Source: Micrococcus lylae NBRC 15355 (GTDB taxonomy: Bacteria; Actinomycetota; Actinomycetes; Actinomycetales; Micrococcaceae). From it: DNA of 49,731 bases. Shown piece by piece: positions 49,692-49,731 of this stretch. The notes below the pieces were generated by a model, which saw nothing but the letters and a program-made list of their open reading frames with translations, was not told the origin of the DNA and ran no database searches. Each line of letters opens with the position of its first letter. Position 1 is the stretch's first letter. Where the stretch lies: NCBI RefSeq assembly GCF_001570885.1, contig NZ_BCSN01000017.1, positions 1-49,731 of the forward strand. Reading direction: 5' to 3'. The translations under genes were made by a program, and so were the position numbers.

Positions 49692-49731
49692 GGGGCCGTC
49701 GTCGGGAATTCCGCTTCCCGACGACGGCCCC
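49692..49731 (+). terminator. Perfect terminator hairpin at the window end
   Basis: Arms 49692-49708 and 49715-49731 are exact 17-bp inverse complements around a 6-nt loop, 20 nt after the last gene. Both arms contain GCCGTCGTCGGGAA. Whether a U-rich tail follows lies outside the window. Confidence 0.88.

Overview
This 49.7 kb window is a piece of a very GC-rich actinobacterial chromosome, most likely from the Micrococcaceae and close to Micrococcus. The pointers are the strong G/C third-position bias, many GTG/TTG starts and ATGA/GTGA gene overlaps, a mycothiol-type DinB protein, an LysG/LysE pair, and a glutaminase with a C-terminal STAS-like domain like that described from Micrococcus. I found no rRNA, tRNA, CRISPR array or prophage. 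About 49 protein genes can be supported, most of them chromosomal housekeeping, transport and regulation genes.

Layout. 0-8.5 kb: EamA exporter, a DJ-1/PfpI protein, a small P-loop kinase, an SDR oxidoreductase, an Ltp-repeat lipoprotein with a long charged coiled coil, an SRPBCC protein, a two-gene secreted unit (DUF6318-like lipoprotein plus PKD protein) and a TauE-type permease. 8.64-13.51 kb: an accessory island bounded by an exact 8-bp target duplication. It contains an intact ISL3 element, a horizontally acquired E. coli-type D-lactate dehydrogenase (dld), an IS481 element that landed inside a terminator hairpin, and a second, orphan ISL3 right end. 13.5-16.6 kb: lipoprotein, SulP transporter, mycothiol/DinB protein. 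16.7-19.2 kb: arsenic resistance (arsR facing acr3-arsC-arsC). 19.3-23.2 kb: pterin dehydratase-like protein, GGCT-like protein, VTT membrane protein, small (p)ppGpp synthetase and a GlcD-type FAD oxidase. 23.3-29.6 kb: glycerol catabolism (glpD-glpF-glpK), then GNAT and glutaminase.

30.6-36.9 kb: a siderophore-iron operon on the minus strand in the order binding protein, two FecCD permeases, ATPase, siderophore-interacting reductase. It has a DtxR/IdeR-like box and a structured leader upstream. 37-40.4 kb: menG and an OmpR-type two-component system. 40.4-43.8 kb: lysG/lysE, a NUDIX hydrolase and a BASS-family symporter. 43.9-48.3 kb: a NatAB-like ABC exporter next to a NarL-type two-component system. 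48.4-49.7 kb: a membrane protein of unknown function ending in a perfect terminator hairpin.

Three window-wide signals stand out. First, at least 17 genes have a TANNNT-like -10 hexamer ending 6-8 nt before the start codon, as expected of leaderless transcripts; this was used to choose starts. Second, a 14-mer, GCCGTCGTCGGGAA, occurs six times, including as both arms of the terminal hairpin. Third, the ISL3-bounded dld island looks like a pseudo-compound transposon. All functional names rest on reading translated motifs; no database search was run.
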